Shown: piece by piece, positions 1 through 6,213 of the stretch
How the letters are laid out: the number at the start of each line of letters is the position of its first letter
Position numbering within the stretch: position 1 is the first letter of the stretch
Assembly (NCBI GenBank): GCA_014879535.1
Contig: JACSRX010000010.1
Location: 1 to 38,214, forward strand
Source of the DNA: Chthoniobacterales bacterium
GTDB taxonomy: Bacteria > Verrucomicrobiota > Verrucomicrobiia > Chthoniobacterales > JACTMZ01
Direction of reading: 5' to 3'
DNA: 38,214 bases
Notes under the pieces: generated by a model
What the model was told of the DNA's origin: nothing
Database searches by the model: none
Seen by the model: only the letters and a program-made list of their open reading frames with translations
Program-made: the position numbers and the translations under genes

Positions 1-825
1 CCGCAGCCGCCCTCCTCGGGCACGGATTGCGTGGCCTCCTGCGCCCTCGACCAAGATTGGGGCGGAGCCGGTGACGCCCACTTCTTCATCAATGCGGGCG
101 CCATCTCGGCCAACGCTTCATGGTGGGGGTCGTCGATCATCTGGGATGACAATACACCCGACGAGGACGAGACACTCTACGTCGGCTCAGCCGTGGAGAC
201 CGGCGACAAGGCCGAGGTTTGGTATGCGCAGAAGCCGTTCCCGCCCGTGCCCGGAGGCATGGTGACCACCCGACTGCGGCTCATCGATGCCGAGGGCGAA
301 ATCCTCTACGTAGCCGATAGCGATGGCTGGCGTGTGACCCGCTACGGGGTGGAAGTCGAACTCGCCCTCAATGAGTTCACCTCCGAGATGGTTCTCATCC
401 CCACCTCGCCGCTCATGCCGGGACCGGACAACGGCGCTTACCGGGTCGGCGTCATGCCCCGCGAGCATGAGGGCCTGCGCTTCTTCGATTGGACCGGCAT
501 GCCGCAGTCGCCCTGCCAGATCCGCAACATCTACGGTGGACTCGGCGGTGTCTGCGCCCGGCTCGTCCAGAATTCCTCGCCCGACTTCTTCAACCAGCTC
601 GGCACCTCGCTCACCGGCCCCGGCGTGGACGGCTGGGGCATCCTTCTTGCGTCATTTGGCATGTCGCGAGCCAGCCTCAAGGCCCCCTACTCCGGTCGCC
701 TCTGGACCATGAGCCCTTTGTCGTGGTTGCAGATTTGCAACAACCTCGCCCGCATCCCCCGCCGCACCATCAACCTGCCGTGGGACGTTCTCATGCCCCC
801 GCAAGGTGGTGGAGGCATGACCTGA
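1..825 (+). CDS. Phage structural-type protein, 5' truncated, function unknown
   Basis: The frame is open from base 1, so the true start probably lies upstream. A GTG at 31 is the first possible internal start. About 275 residues are visible. They are rich in Gly, Trp and aromatic residues, have no transmembrane segment, and end in a Gly-rich tail. No family is recognised with confidence. The stop codon overlaps the next start as TGATG (823-827), so it belongs to the same translationally coupled tail-type operon. By position, directly before a fibre-like gene, a tail tip or baseplate component is plausible, but this rests on context only. Confidence 0.6.
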   Translation, partial: PQPPSSGTDCVASCALDQDWGGAGDAHFFINAGAISANASWWGSSIIWDDNTPDEDETLYVGSAVETGDKAEVWYAQKPFPPVPGGMVTTRLRLIDAEGEILYVADSDGWRVTRYGVEVELALNEFTSEMVLIPTSPLMPGPDNGAYRVGVMPREHEGLRFFDWTGMPQSPCQIRNIYGGLGGVCARLVQNSSPDFFNQLGTSLTGPGVDGWGILLASFGMSRASLKAPYSGRLWTMSPLSWLQICNNLARIPRRTINLPWDVLMPPQGGGGMT

Positions 826-1496
826 TGCTGGCCGTCCAATCCCTCTGGCTGGCCGACACCGGCAAGCCGCAAGACGCCGCCAAGTGGCAGGCTTCCAACG
901 CGGCCCTGCGCAAGCACTACCGCCGCACCGCCTTCTTCGGAAACCCCGCCGCTCTGGCTTGGGCGGAGGACATCGGCCTCGCCTACGACGAGACGCACCC
1001 GCTGCCCGAATACCACGAGGACATGGCGCGGGCCTGGAGCATCGGCAAGCTCCACGCGGCTTCGTGCATGACCCGCCCTTTCATCCATGTGGACGGAGAT
1101 GTGATCCTCCACCGCCCGCTCGCCGTGAAGGGCGTCCCGTTCTTCGTCCAAGGCCGCGAGCCGTGGATCTACGCCCCGGATTGGTGGCGGCGCTTCGGCG
1201 TGGCCCCACTGCCCCTGCCCTCCCCGATCCCGTGGAGCTACAACTTCGGCGTGTTCGGTGGCGAAGCATGGCAGGACATCGCCCGCGCGTGCCATACGGC
1301 CCACGACTTCGCTTTGTCGAGCCGCTTTGCCATCGCCACGGCCTGCCCGCGAATCATGCCCGCCGTGATTATCGAGCAAATCTGGGTGCCCGCCCTTCTT
1401 GCCCGCGAGGGCATCAGCCCCTTGGAGTTGCTCCGCCCCAACCGCTGGCGCGAAGACTTCGCCTCCGCCGGCTTCGAGCACTGGCTGCCACGTTGA
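825..1496 (+). CDS. DUF6734-like glycosyltransferase-type protein (copy 1)
   Basis: This 223-residue protein has the hallmarks of the DUF6734-like group: an early W-S-I-G-K-L segment, then PFIHVDGDVILH with a DxD-like acidic pair, then an S-Y-N-F-G-V-F-G-G segment and an EQIWVPALL segment. The acidic HVDGD motif resembles the nucleotide-sugar/metal site of GT-A glycosyltransferases, so sugar transfer is a reasonable but unproven role. It starts at ATG 825, inside the stop of the previous gene. A clear paralogue lies at 3240-3980, on the other side of the fibre-like gene. Possible roles are decoration of the tail fibre, the virion or the host surface. Confidence 0.65.
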   Translation: MLAVQSLWLADTGKPQDAAKWQASNAALRKHYRRTAFFGNPAALAWAEDIGLAYDETHPLPEYHEDMARAWSIGKLHAASCMTRPFIHVDGDVILHRPLAVKGVPFFVQGREPWIYAPDWWRRFGVAPLPLPSPIPWSYNFGVFGGEAWQDIARACHTAHDFALSSRFAIATACPRIMPAVIIEQIWVPALLAREGISPLELLRPNRWREDFASAGFEHWLPR

Positions 1497-1512
1497 CACC
1501 CGCCTCACGGGC

Positions 1513-3243
1513 GTGACCGTCTTCGACCTCGACGAGTTGGTGCTCAAGAACCGCCGCCTCACCGCCCTCACCAACCTCCGCTACCGCAAGAGCGACCGCC
1601 TCCAATGGCCGCTGCGCTTCCTCCAAGACGAATCCTTCGTGGAACTACCCGTCGGGGCCTCCCTGTCCGTGGGCGTCAAACGCACGCGCAACTCGAACTC
1701 CTATCTCGCCCTGGCCACCTCTCCCGCCAAGACCGGCACCGGCAGCACGACCATCTACACCTTCGACCTCAACCTCAACACCGAGCCCGTCTCCTACGAG
1801 CTTTCCGACAAGGAAACCATCGACTGCGTGCTGGAGGTGGAGATCGTCACGCCCACGCAGCGCCTCACCTCGCAGTCGGTCCCGCTCGTCATCGAGCGTG
1901 ATGTGATTGCCAACGATCCGGCCCCGGTAGCCATCCCCGACCTCAAGGCCACCCAAGCCGAGGCCGAAGCCGGCACCGACAACGGTAAGTGGATGACGCC
2001 CTTCCTCACCGCCCAAGCCATCGCAGCCCTCGCCGGTGGCGGCTCCTTCATCCTCAAACAGGCCAGCTTCCAAGCGGAATCCGGCAAGAGGTATCTCGTC
2101 GGGGTTTCACCAGACGGCGGTGGCACATCTGGCGGCGATGCCTCAGGGGGCAGCAGCGATGGCAGTGGCGGCAGCGTGGGTTCCGCGGAAACCGAAGTCA
2201 TCATCACGCTTCCGGCCAACCCGCAGCCAGCCGACGCCATCGTCATCCTCGATGCCTTCGGCAACTGGAGCCAGACGCGCTTCGGCCAGAGCACAATCCC
2301 CGCCGTCCTCCAGCTCAACGGCCACAGGCTCGATGGAAGCGTAGGGCTTTACAACGGGCTATGGGGCTTGATGGCCTTGCCATGCTCCTGCATCCTCACC
2401 TTCGCGGGCAGATCAGTCGGCTGGCACATCACGCGCATCGAAACGGGACGGGAACTCGACCTCGGCTACGGCTCACGGCTCGACCTGTGCAAATCGTATC
2501 CTGACGGCGTGATACTGACGAACACGAGCTCGGGCTATCCGCGATTCATCGTCTGGGGATACAATGGTCAGCACGTTTCCATCGGCGTTGCCAACGACAA
2601 ACCCGTCATCGAGGCGAGCGGCAACGCTCCGCTGCGCATCGGCCAACAGCCGCAACTCCTGCGAGCCCGGGGCTTCGTGACACTGGATGGGTCGAAGATC
2701 GAAGTGCCGTTCTACGGCACTCAGGACTGCAAGCTGGCCACCTACGCGGGGGCGACGACCGGCGGCAACGGTCTTGAGGAAGGCGCCCTGCGCTACAACA
2801 CAGTCCACGGCCGCCCGGAAATTCTGGTGAAAAACGCCAGGCCGTTGACCCTCACGCTGACCGGAACCACGCACCACCTCTACGCCAATACATTCACGCT
2901 CAACGGCACCTACATTTGGAACGTGGCTGAGAACAGGTGGAACGGAAACCCACTCCCCACCCCCTATGCCACGAAGGATGCCCCCGTTTACCAGAACTGG
3001 TCAGGCGTGCTCCCGGCGCAGATCCGATACGTCAACTGGACCAAGTGGGCCATCTTCGTCAACAACGTCGAATACGCCTATCTCCTCTGGCCGGGCAACG
3101 CCGTGTATCCGCCGCTTGCCGAGCAATTCCCTTACAGCAATCTCACCTGGAAGCTCACGGCTACAAATGAGGAAACCGACTTCCTTCTCAGCTACGACAC
3201 GAGCTTGGCGCGGTGGATTCCCTTGGACGGCTCCGGCGTATGA
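1513..3243 (+). CDS. Tail fibre or baseplate-type structural protein
   Basis: About 576 residues. The N-terminal ~180 residues resemble a baseplate-attachment beta domain (repeated short beta strands, phrases such as FVELPVGASLSVGV). A Gly/Ser-rich linker sits near residues 200-225, and a long beta-rich, aromatic C-terminal half follows, typical of receptor-binding fibres. No catalytic motif is seen. The frame is open through the end of the previous gene. GTG 1513 is chosen as the first plausible start after the upstream stop at 1496, but no good ribosome-binding site supports it, and an overlapping start further upstream is possible. The stop overlaps the next ATG (ATGA at 3240). The fibre role is inferred from architecture and position. 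Confidence 0.6.
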   Translation: MTVFDLDELVLKNRRLTALTNLRYRKSDRLQWPLRFLQDESFVELPVGASLSVGVKRTRNSNSYLALATSPAKTGTGSTTIYTFDLNLNTEPVSYELSDKETIDCVLEVEIVTPTQRLTSQSVPLVIERDVIANDPAPVAIPDLKATQAEAEAGTDNGKWMTPFLTAQAIAALAGGGSFILKQASFQAESGKRYLVGVSPDGGGTSGGDASGGSSDGSGGSVGSAETEVIITLPANPQPADAIVILDAFGNWSQTRFGQSTIPAVLQLNGHRLDGSVGLYNGLWGLMALPCSCILTFAGRSVGWHITRIETGRELDLGYGSRLDLCKSYPDGVILTNTSSGYPRFIVWGYNGQHVSIGVANDKPVIEASGNAPLRIGQQPQLLRARGFVTLDGSKIEVPFYGTQDCKLATYAGATTGGNGLEEGALRYNTVHGRPEILVKNARPLTLTLTGTTHHLYANTFTLNGTYIWNVAENRWNGNPLPTPYATKDAPVYQNWSGVLPAQIRYVNWTKWAIFVNNVEYAYLLWPGNAVYPPLAEQFPYSNLTWKLTATNEETDFLLSYDTSLARWIPLDGSGV

Positions 3244-3980
3244 AGGCCATCCAAACATTGTGGGGCGCGGCAACGGGAGGGCACACGCAACCCCCGCTCA
3301 TGTGGCAGTTGTCGCTCCACTTCCTGCGGCGCACATTCGGGCGCGTCGAGCTTTACGCGGATGCGCAAGGGCGGGCGTTCGCCAAGGGCGCCGGGCTGGT
3401 CTACGACACCGTGCATGAGCTGCCGCCGCCCCGCACGGGTCTGGAGCGGGTGTGGTCGGTGGGCAAGTTGCTGGCTGCCGCACAGCAGTCCGAACCCTTC
3501 CTCCATGTCGATGGCGATGCCTTCGTCCGCAAAGCCCCCGAAGCCGCCGCCTTCATCGTTCAGAACGAGGAGCATTGGCATCACGGGGGCGACTTCTACC
3601 AGTGGTGGGACGCCGTGCCGTTCCGCCCCGTTCAGGGCGCACCAATCGTCTCCTACTGCTTCGGCATCTTCGGCGGCATGGCCGCCACGGAAATCGCCAC
3701 CGCCTGCCGTCAAGCGGTTGACTTCATGGAAGCTCACGCCGCCAAAATGATCGCCTTGCTCGACACCCATCCTTGCGCCCCGCTCTTGGCCACCTGCCTG
3801 GTCGAGCAGATCTGGGTGCCCATGCTGCTCAAGGAAGCCGGCATCACGCCCACACCCTACCTCCGCAGTGGCCGCCTCTGGGATGACGCGGTTTCCAAGA
3901 AGTTCTTCCACGCCATGGACGGAAAACGATCCGCCCTCGTCCAAGATCAAGTCCAAGCCCTCGCCCAACACACCTTATGA
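3240..3980 (+). CDS. DUF6734-like glycosyltransferase-type protein (copy 2)
   Basis: 246 residues, paralogous to the protein at 825-1496. Shared landmarks in order are W-S-V-G-K-L-L-A-A, PFLHVDGDAFVRK, an E-H-W-H segment, S-Y-C-F-G-I-F-G-G, a run of conserved A-C-x-x-A-x-D-F, and EQIWVPMLLKEAGI. Unlike copy 1 it keeps the family N-terminus (MKAIQTLWG...). The HVDGD motif suggests a GT-A-like nucleotide-sugar site. It starts at ATG 3240, overlapping the fibre gene stop by 4 bases, and its stop overlaps the next gene by 4 bases. The two copies are clearly diverged, so the duplication is old or the copies were acquired separately. Confidence 0.65.
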   Translation: MKAIQTLWGAATGGHTQPPLMWQLSLHFLRRTFGRVELYADAQGRAFAKGAGLVYDTVHELPPPRTGLERVWSVGKLLAAAQQSEPFLHVDGDAFVRKAPEAAAFIVQNEEHWHHGGDFYQWWDAVPFRPVQGAPIVSYCFGIFGGMAATEIATACRQAVDFMEAHAAKMIALLDTHPCAPLLATCLVEQIWVPMLLKEAGITPTPYLRSGRLWDDAVSKKFFHAMDGKRSALVQDQVQALAQHTL

Positions 3981-4306
3981 ACATGACCCTCCTCACCGAA
4001 ACCGAAAGCGATGCCGCCCGCTTCGCCAACACCATCAACGCCACCGTGGACTGCGCTGAGCACCTCGCACGTTGCCTCAACACCGCAATGGCCGTGTTCG
4101 ATCTCCCAGACGAACGACTCGAAGCCCTGCTCAACCGCGTGGGGGCGCAGAACGTGCAAGGCTTGCTCGCGCTGGTCTCCGGCCTCGGGACCGCGCTCAA
4201 CGCAGGACTGCCGCTCATGGGCCGCAGCACCAAGGCGGCCACCGAGCCCAAGCGCCAGTTCACCGTGGACGACACGGGCCACATCACCGTCACCCCGGCC
4301 TCATGA
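3977..4306 (+). CDS. Small phage protein of unknown function
   Basis: 109 residues, mostly helical by composition (Ala/Leu/Glu-rich over residues 5-80), with a short polar C-terminal tail (QFTVDDTGHITVTPAS). No transmembrane segment, signal peptide or recognised domain is seen. The start ATG 3977 overlaps the previous stop (ATGA), and an alternative ATG two codons later (3983) is equally possible. The stop overlaps the next start by 4 bases. Coupled overlaps on both sides make it a real gene of the tail/lysis module, but no role can be assigned. Confidence 0.6.
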   Translation: MNMTLLTETESDAARFANTINATVDCAEHLARCLNTAMAVFDLPDERLEALLNRVGAQNVQGLLALVSGLGTALNAGLPLMGRSTKAATEPKRQFTVDDTGHITVTPAS

Positions 4307-4584
4307 GCGAGGAACCCGCCATCTCCGACCTTTCGCGCCGCTGCGACCTCTGCCGCGAGGACGTGCGCTCCAAGCTCACGGCTTTCGACCGGCGTCTGCT
4401 CGCCCTCGAAATCATTGTCCGCGGCGAGGACGGCCGCAACGGCATGAAGGCCCAACTCAATTCACTCTGCGTGAAGTTTGACGCCTTCGAGAAGAAGGCC
4501 ATCCGCTGGATCGCCATCGGCACTTCGCTTCCGGGCGTCGTGGTGGCTGTGGTCGGCGTGCTGAGGTTCTTGGGGCGGGTCTAA
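4303..4584 (+). CDS. Small coiled-coil protein with one C-terminal membrane segment
   Basis: 93 residues. The first ~65 are charged and helical, probably coiled coil, with a CDLC pair near residues 14-17. Residues ~68-88 form one hydrophobic segment followed by a basic end (FLGRV). This layout resembles XhlA-type phage lysis accessory proteins or other tail-anchored small phage proteins, but sequence identity to them is not established. The ATG at 4303 overlaps the previous stop. It is the last gene of the + strand operon before the gene-free region. Confidence 0.55.
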   Translation: MSEEPAISDLSRRCDLCREDVRSKLTAFDRRLLALEIIVRGEDGRNGMKAQLNSLCVKFDAFEKKAIRWIAIGTSLPGVVVAVVGVLRFLGRV

Positions 4585-4694
4585 GAACTGCCGTCAGCGA
4601 TTGAAAAATTCCAACATTTCCACTTGCGCTGATGTCTGCGGTGGCGTAGGAGCTTCATTGTCTTCAATGCAAACGAAAGCTTATCGCCATCAGA

Positions 4695-4850
4695 TGTTGG
4701 GCACCGATTCGATTCGGTGCCGTGCTCTCGTGCCCGCGTGGTTTTCACTCAAGACCAACGAAACACCGAGCACGGAGGCCAGGACCTCGTAGAACCTTTC
4801 ACCAAGGATCTTTCCACGAACCCGGCCTCGAAAAGGAGCCGGGTTTTTTA
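4695..4850 (+). ncRNA. Candidate structured RNA ending in a terminator
   Basis: Seen: a hairpin with an 8-bp stem (GGCACCGA 4700-4707 with TCGGTGCC 4714-4721, loop TTCGAT), then an 8-bp longer-range helix (CCGTGCTC 4720-4727 with GAGCACGG 4768-4775), then an intrinsic terminator at 4819-4849. The first and second helices share two bases, so they are alternative or stacked. No protein gene fits here. The 5' end and promoter are not defined. It could be the structured 3' end of the tail operon mRNA or a separate small RNA. A related hairpin with one compensatory pair change recurs at 5156-5177. Confidence 0.35.
4819..4849 (+). terminator. Intrinsic terminator after the tail-type operon
   Basis: Perfect 8-bp stem AACCCGGC (4819-4826) with GCCGGGTT (4838-4845), an 11-base loop, and a T-rich run continuing to 4849. 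It points rightward and would end transcription of the tail operon or of the candidate RNA before it. Confidence 0.75.
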
Positions 4851-4896
4851 TTTGCCGATGAACTGACCAAGAATTTCCTGAACAAGACATAGAACG

Positions 4897-4933
4897 AAAA
4901 AGGGCCGGGACCAGTTGACGCTGATCCCGACCC
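4897..4933 (-). terminator. Intrinsic terminator for leftward transcription
   Basis: Read on the minus strand, GGGTCGGGA pairs with TCCCGGCCC over 9 bp. One of these pairs is a G-U that becomes a C-A mismatch on the plus strand, which fixes the strand. An inner CAG/CTG extends the stem, and TTTTT follows. No minus-strand protein gene is credible to its right, so it may end an antisense or non-coding transcript that starts in the region before the tRNA array. Confidence 0.6.
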
Positions 4934-4934
4934 C

Positions 4935-5022
4935 GAGGCGGACCTTGCAGGGTCCTGTAGCCGCGGAAAAGTTACCGCAACAAGCTACCCTGTCAATGAC
5001 CGCCTCTCGCTCACCGAGAGGC
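4935..5022. ncRNA. Nested stem-loop region, possible structured RNA
   Basis: Three nested helices are seen: GAGGCGG 4935-4941 with CCGCCTC 5000-5006, CAGG 4948-4951 with CCTG 4989-4992, and GTAGC 4957-4961 with GCTAC 4984-4988, capped by GCGG/CCGC (4963-4966 with 4975-4978). A second hairpin, GCCTCTCG 5002-5009 with CGAGAGGC 5015-5022, competes with the outermost helix, so a switch is conceivable. Because the leftward terminator lies directly beyond 4935, the transcript may be on the minus strand. It matches no RNA family I know. Confidence 0.3.
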
Positions 5023-5234
5023 CCCAAGCGCGCCGGAAGCGCCCGAAGAACCGCCGTGAAATGCCTGCGGTTGCCGTCCTAACGGACTGCAAAGGTGTGT
5101 GTTCTTTATGCGTTGTCCGGGAGCAAGCCGTCTGAAAGCGGCGTCCTTCCGGCAGGGCACGGACTCGGTTCCGTGCCAGACGCGCTCAACCGGCGTGCCG
5201 TGGCTCCCTTGTTCCCGCGGCACGCCCCAGTTTC
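5023..5234. other. Gene-free leader of the tRNA array with strong hairpins
   Basis: No credible protein gene. Hairpins seen: AACCGC/GCGGTT around 5050-5071; GCCG/CGGC (5127-5130 with 5139-5142); an 8-bp stem GGCACGGA/TCCGTGCC (5156-5163 with 5170-5177); and a 12-bp stem GGCGTGCCGTGG 5192-5203 with CCGCGGCACGCC 5215-5226, whose single T-G pair indicates the plus strand. The 12-bp hairpin ends 9 bases before the first tRNA. It may shape processing of the array transcript. No promoter could be placed with confidence. Confidence 0.4.
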
Positions 5235-5304
5235 TGCAGGAAGGATTGGCATCCCGCCGAGTCTCATAAGCTTGGCTCCCGTGGTTCGATTCCACGTCCT
5301 GCAA
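5235..5304 (+). tRNA. tRNA with CAT anticodon (Met), canonical elbow
   Basis: Acceptor TGCAGGA/TCCTGCA, D-stem GGAT/ATCC with a 4-base loop TGGC, anticodon loop CTCATAA (anticodon 5265-5267), T-arm CGTGG-TTCGATT-CCACG, A73, no encoded CCA. It is the only array member with a normal TTC T-loop and GG in the D-loop. It lacks the three G-C anticodon-stem pairs of an initiator, so elongator Met or Ile(CAU) is likelier. The D-loop is unusually short. Confidence 0.85.
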
Positions 5305-5318
5305 CTTTTCCAAACGAT

Positions 5319-5391
5319 ACGGAGGGCACCAGCTGTGCAGCCGGGTCTCCAAAACCCAGCCTGCCCGGGGCAGCACCGGGACTCCGTGCCA
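5319..5391 (+). tRNA. tRNA-Trp (CCA anticodon)
   Basis: Acceptor ACGGAGG/ACTCCGT (last pair mismatched), D-stem GCAC/GTGC with loop CAGCT, anticodon loop CTCCAAA (anticodon 5349-5351), T-arm CCCGG-GGCAGCA-CCGGG, G73, CCA encoded. G73 is the bacterial Trp discriminator. The T-loop begins GGC, shared only with the Asp gene. The anticodon stem has four good pairs and a C-A at its base. Confidence 0.85.
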
Positions 5392-5399
5392 TTTCCGAT

Positions 5400-5472
5400 G
5401 GGGAACGTGGTGTATCAGTCAGCATTCAGGTTTGTGGAACCTGCGGAGCGGGTGCGAATCCCGTCGTTCCCC
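5400..5472 (+). tRNA. tRNA-His (GTG anticodon)
   Basis: Acceptor GGGAACG/CGTTCCC plus an extra G at 5400 opposite C73 at 5472, the G-1:C73 identity pair of His tRNAs. D-stem GTGT/GCAT with loop ATCAGTCA, anticodon arm CAGGT-TTGTGGA-ACCTG (anticodon 5434-5436), T-arm GCGGG-TGCGAAT-CCCGT. No encoded CCA. Confidence 0.9.
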
Positions 5473-5480
5473 CGTCTTTC

Positions 5481-5552
5481 GGGCCGCTAGATTAGTCAGT
5501 AAATCAGCCGGTTTGCACCCGGCAGTGCGGGGAGCGTAGCCCCGGCGGTCCA
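5481..5552 (+). tRNA. tRNA-Ala (TGC anticodon)
   Basis: Acceptor GGGCCGC/GCGGTCC carries the G3:T70 wobble that identifies Ala tRNAs, with A73. D-stem GATT/AATC and loop AGTCAGTA differ from the textbook AGTYGGTA only by A at position 18. Anticodon arm GCCGG-TTTGCAC-CCGGC (anticodon 5514-5516), T-arm CGGGG-AGCGTAG-CCCCG of the AGC class. No encoded CCA. Confidence 0.9.
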
Positions 5553-5560
5553 GTCTTTAA

Positions 5561-5638
5561 CCCTGCGTAGCCCAACCAAGCAGAGGCACGGCGTCGAGAG
5601 CGCCGCCAGTGCGGGTGCGAATCCTGCCGCAGGGACCA
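5561..5638 (+). tRNA. tRNA-Leu (GAG anticodon), short variable loop
   Basis: Acceptor CCCTGCG/CGCAGGG, A73, CCA encoded. D-stem GCC/GGC with loop CAACCAAGCAGA, anticodon arm CGGCG-TCGAGAG-CGCCG (anticodon 5596-5598) with C rather than T at position 33, variable loop only CCAGT, T-arm GCGGG-TGCGAAT-CCTGC. Bacterial Leu tRNAs normally have a long variable arm, which is missing here and in the other two Leu genes of the array. Confidence 0.85.
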
Positions 5639-5639
5639 T

Positions 5640-5713
5640 GAACCCGAAGCCACAGCAGACCGGCACCGGACTTTTAATCCGGCATGGTGAGGTTGCGACT
5701 ACCTCCGGGTTCA
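5640..5713 (+). tRNA. tRNA-Lys (TTT anticodon)
   Basis: Acceptor GAACCCG/CGGGTTC, A73, no encoded CCA. D-stem GCC/GGC with loop ACAGCAGACC, anticodon arm CCGGA-CTTTTAA-TCCGG (anticodon 5673-5675), T-arm GAGGT-TGCGACT-ACCTC. One base separates it from the CCA of the preceding Leu gene. Lys(UUU) is a frequent target of anticodon nucleases, which makes this member relevant to any protective role. Confidence 0.9.
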
Positions 5714-5722
5714 CGTTTTCCG

Positions 5723-5798
5723 GGACGCGAGTGACAACAGCATGTCTGCCTGCCTGTCGAGCAGGAGCGAGCGGGGGCAGCACCCGTCGCGTCCGCCA
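5723..5798 (+). tRNA. tRNA-Asp (GTC anticodon)
   Basis: Acceptor GGACGCG/CGCGTCC, G73 as expected for Asp, CCA encoded. D-stem GAC/GTC with loop AACAGCAT, anticodon arm CCTGC-CTGTCGA-GCAGG (anticodon 5756-5758), T-arm GCGGG-GGCAGCA-CCCGT, the same unusual T-loop as the Trp gene. Confidence 0.9.
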
Positions 5799-5805
5799 TT
5801 TCCCT

Positions 5806-5880
5806 CGGGCACGAGGAAGAAAGCAATCCGCCTCGCTTGGGACGAGGAGACACTCGGAGCGTTACCGAGGTGCCCGACCA
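5806..5880 (+). tRNA. tRNA-Pro (TGG anticodon)
   Basis: Acceptor CGGGCAC/GTGCCCG with C1-G72 and A73, both typical of bacterial Pro, CCA encoded. D-stem GGA/TCC with loop AGAAAGCAA, anticodon arm CCTCG-CTTGGGA-CGAGG (anticodon 5838-5840), T-arm CTCGG-AGCGTTA-CCGAG of the AGC class. Confidence 0.9.
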
Positions 5881-5888
5881 TTTCCACC

Positions 5889-5965
5889 GCGCCAGTGATG
5901 TTCAACAGCAAGCATGCCGCTCTTCCAAAGCGGTCGTCCGGGTGCAACTCCCGGTTGGTGCACCA
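5889..5965 (+). tRNA. tRNA-Gly (TCC anticodon) with an Ala-type G3:T70
   Basis: Acceptor GCGCCAG/TTGGTGC, A73, CCA encoded. Position 3-70 is a G-T wobble (5891 with 5959), the main AlaRS recognition element, and A73 also suits AlaRS; bacterial Gly tRNAs usually have U73. D-stem ATGT/GCAT, AG in the D-loop, anticodon arm CCGCT-CTTCCAA-AGCGG (anticodon 5924-5926), T-arm CCGGG-TGCAACT-CCCGG. Confidence 0.88.
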
Positions 5966-5966
5966 C

Positions 5967-6043
5967 GCCCCCGTGGCTCGAACAGATCAGGCAGCCGTCT
6001 TCTAAGCGGCGCGATGCGGGTGCAAATCCTGCCGGGGGTGCCA
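5967..6043 (+). tRNA. tRNA-Arg (TCT anticodon)
   Basis: Acceptor GCCCCCG/CGGGGGT with a G1-T72 wobble, G73, CCA encoded. D-stem GCT/GGC with an AACAGATCA-type loop, anticodon arm GCCGT-CTTCTAA-GCGGC (anticodon 6001-6003), T-arm GCGGG-TGCAAAT-CCTGC. One base after the Gly gene. It reads AGA/AGG codons, which are usually rare in high-GC hosts. Confidence 0.88.
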
Positions 6044-6051
6044 TTTCCAAA

Positions 6052-6128
6052 GCGCCGCATGCCGAAGCCGTCGAGGCGGCTGTTTGCAAAACAGCTCTTA
6101 CCCGGTGCGAGTCCGGGGCGGCGCTCCA
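6052..6128 (+). tRNA. tRNA-Cys (GCA anticodon)
   Basis: Acceptor GCGCCGC/GCGGCGC, T73 (the Cys identity base), CCA encoded. D-stem GCC/GGC with loop GAAGCCGTCGA, anticodon arm GCTGT-TTGCAAA-ACAGC (anticodon 6086-6088), T-arm CCCGG-TGCGAGT-CCGGG. The match of discriminator to anticodon argues that charging specificity is maintained. Confidence 0.9.
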
Positions 6129-6133
6129 TCTTA

Positions 6134-6205
6134 CTCCGCGTGATGTAACAGACAGCATGCGAGGCTTCGAACCTCGTCGTCAGGGTGCAATTCCTTGCGC
6201 GGAGA
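6134..6205 (+). tRNA. tRNA-Arg (TCG anticodon)
   Basis: Acceptor CTCCGCG/CGCGGAG, A73, no encoded CCA. D-stem ATGT/GCAT with AACAGACA-type loop, anticodon arm CGAGG-CTTCGAA-CCTCG (anticodon 6167-6169), T-arm CAGGG-TGCAATT-CCTTG. Confidence 0.88.
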
Positions 6206-6213
6206 TCTTTGAT

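Noticed and set aside
687-1574. Long minus-strand frame opposite the DUF6734-like gene, and similar long frames opposite purL, dnaG and rpoD
   Set aside because: High GC leaves antisense frames open. They lack family features and lie opposite well-supported genes.
4700-4721. A T-arm-like hairpin suggesting a tRNA 3' end or attachment site
   Set aside because: The loop is 6 or 8 bases depending on pairing, and no acceptor or anticodon arm is present.
4601-4792. A 63-residue frame in the gene-free region
   Set aside because: It has no ribosome-binding site or family features, and it overlaps the hairpins of the candidate RNA.
5101-5180. A possible Ser (TGA) tRNA around the hairpin GCCG-TCTGAAAG-CGGC
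   Set aside because: It would fill the Ser gap, but the loop has 8 bases and no acceptor, D-arm or normal T-arm can be built around it.
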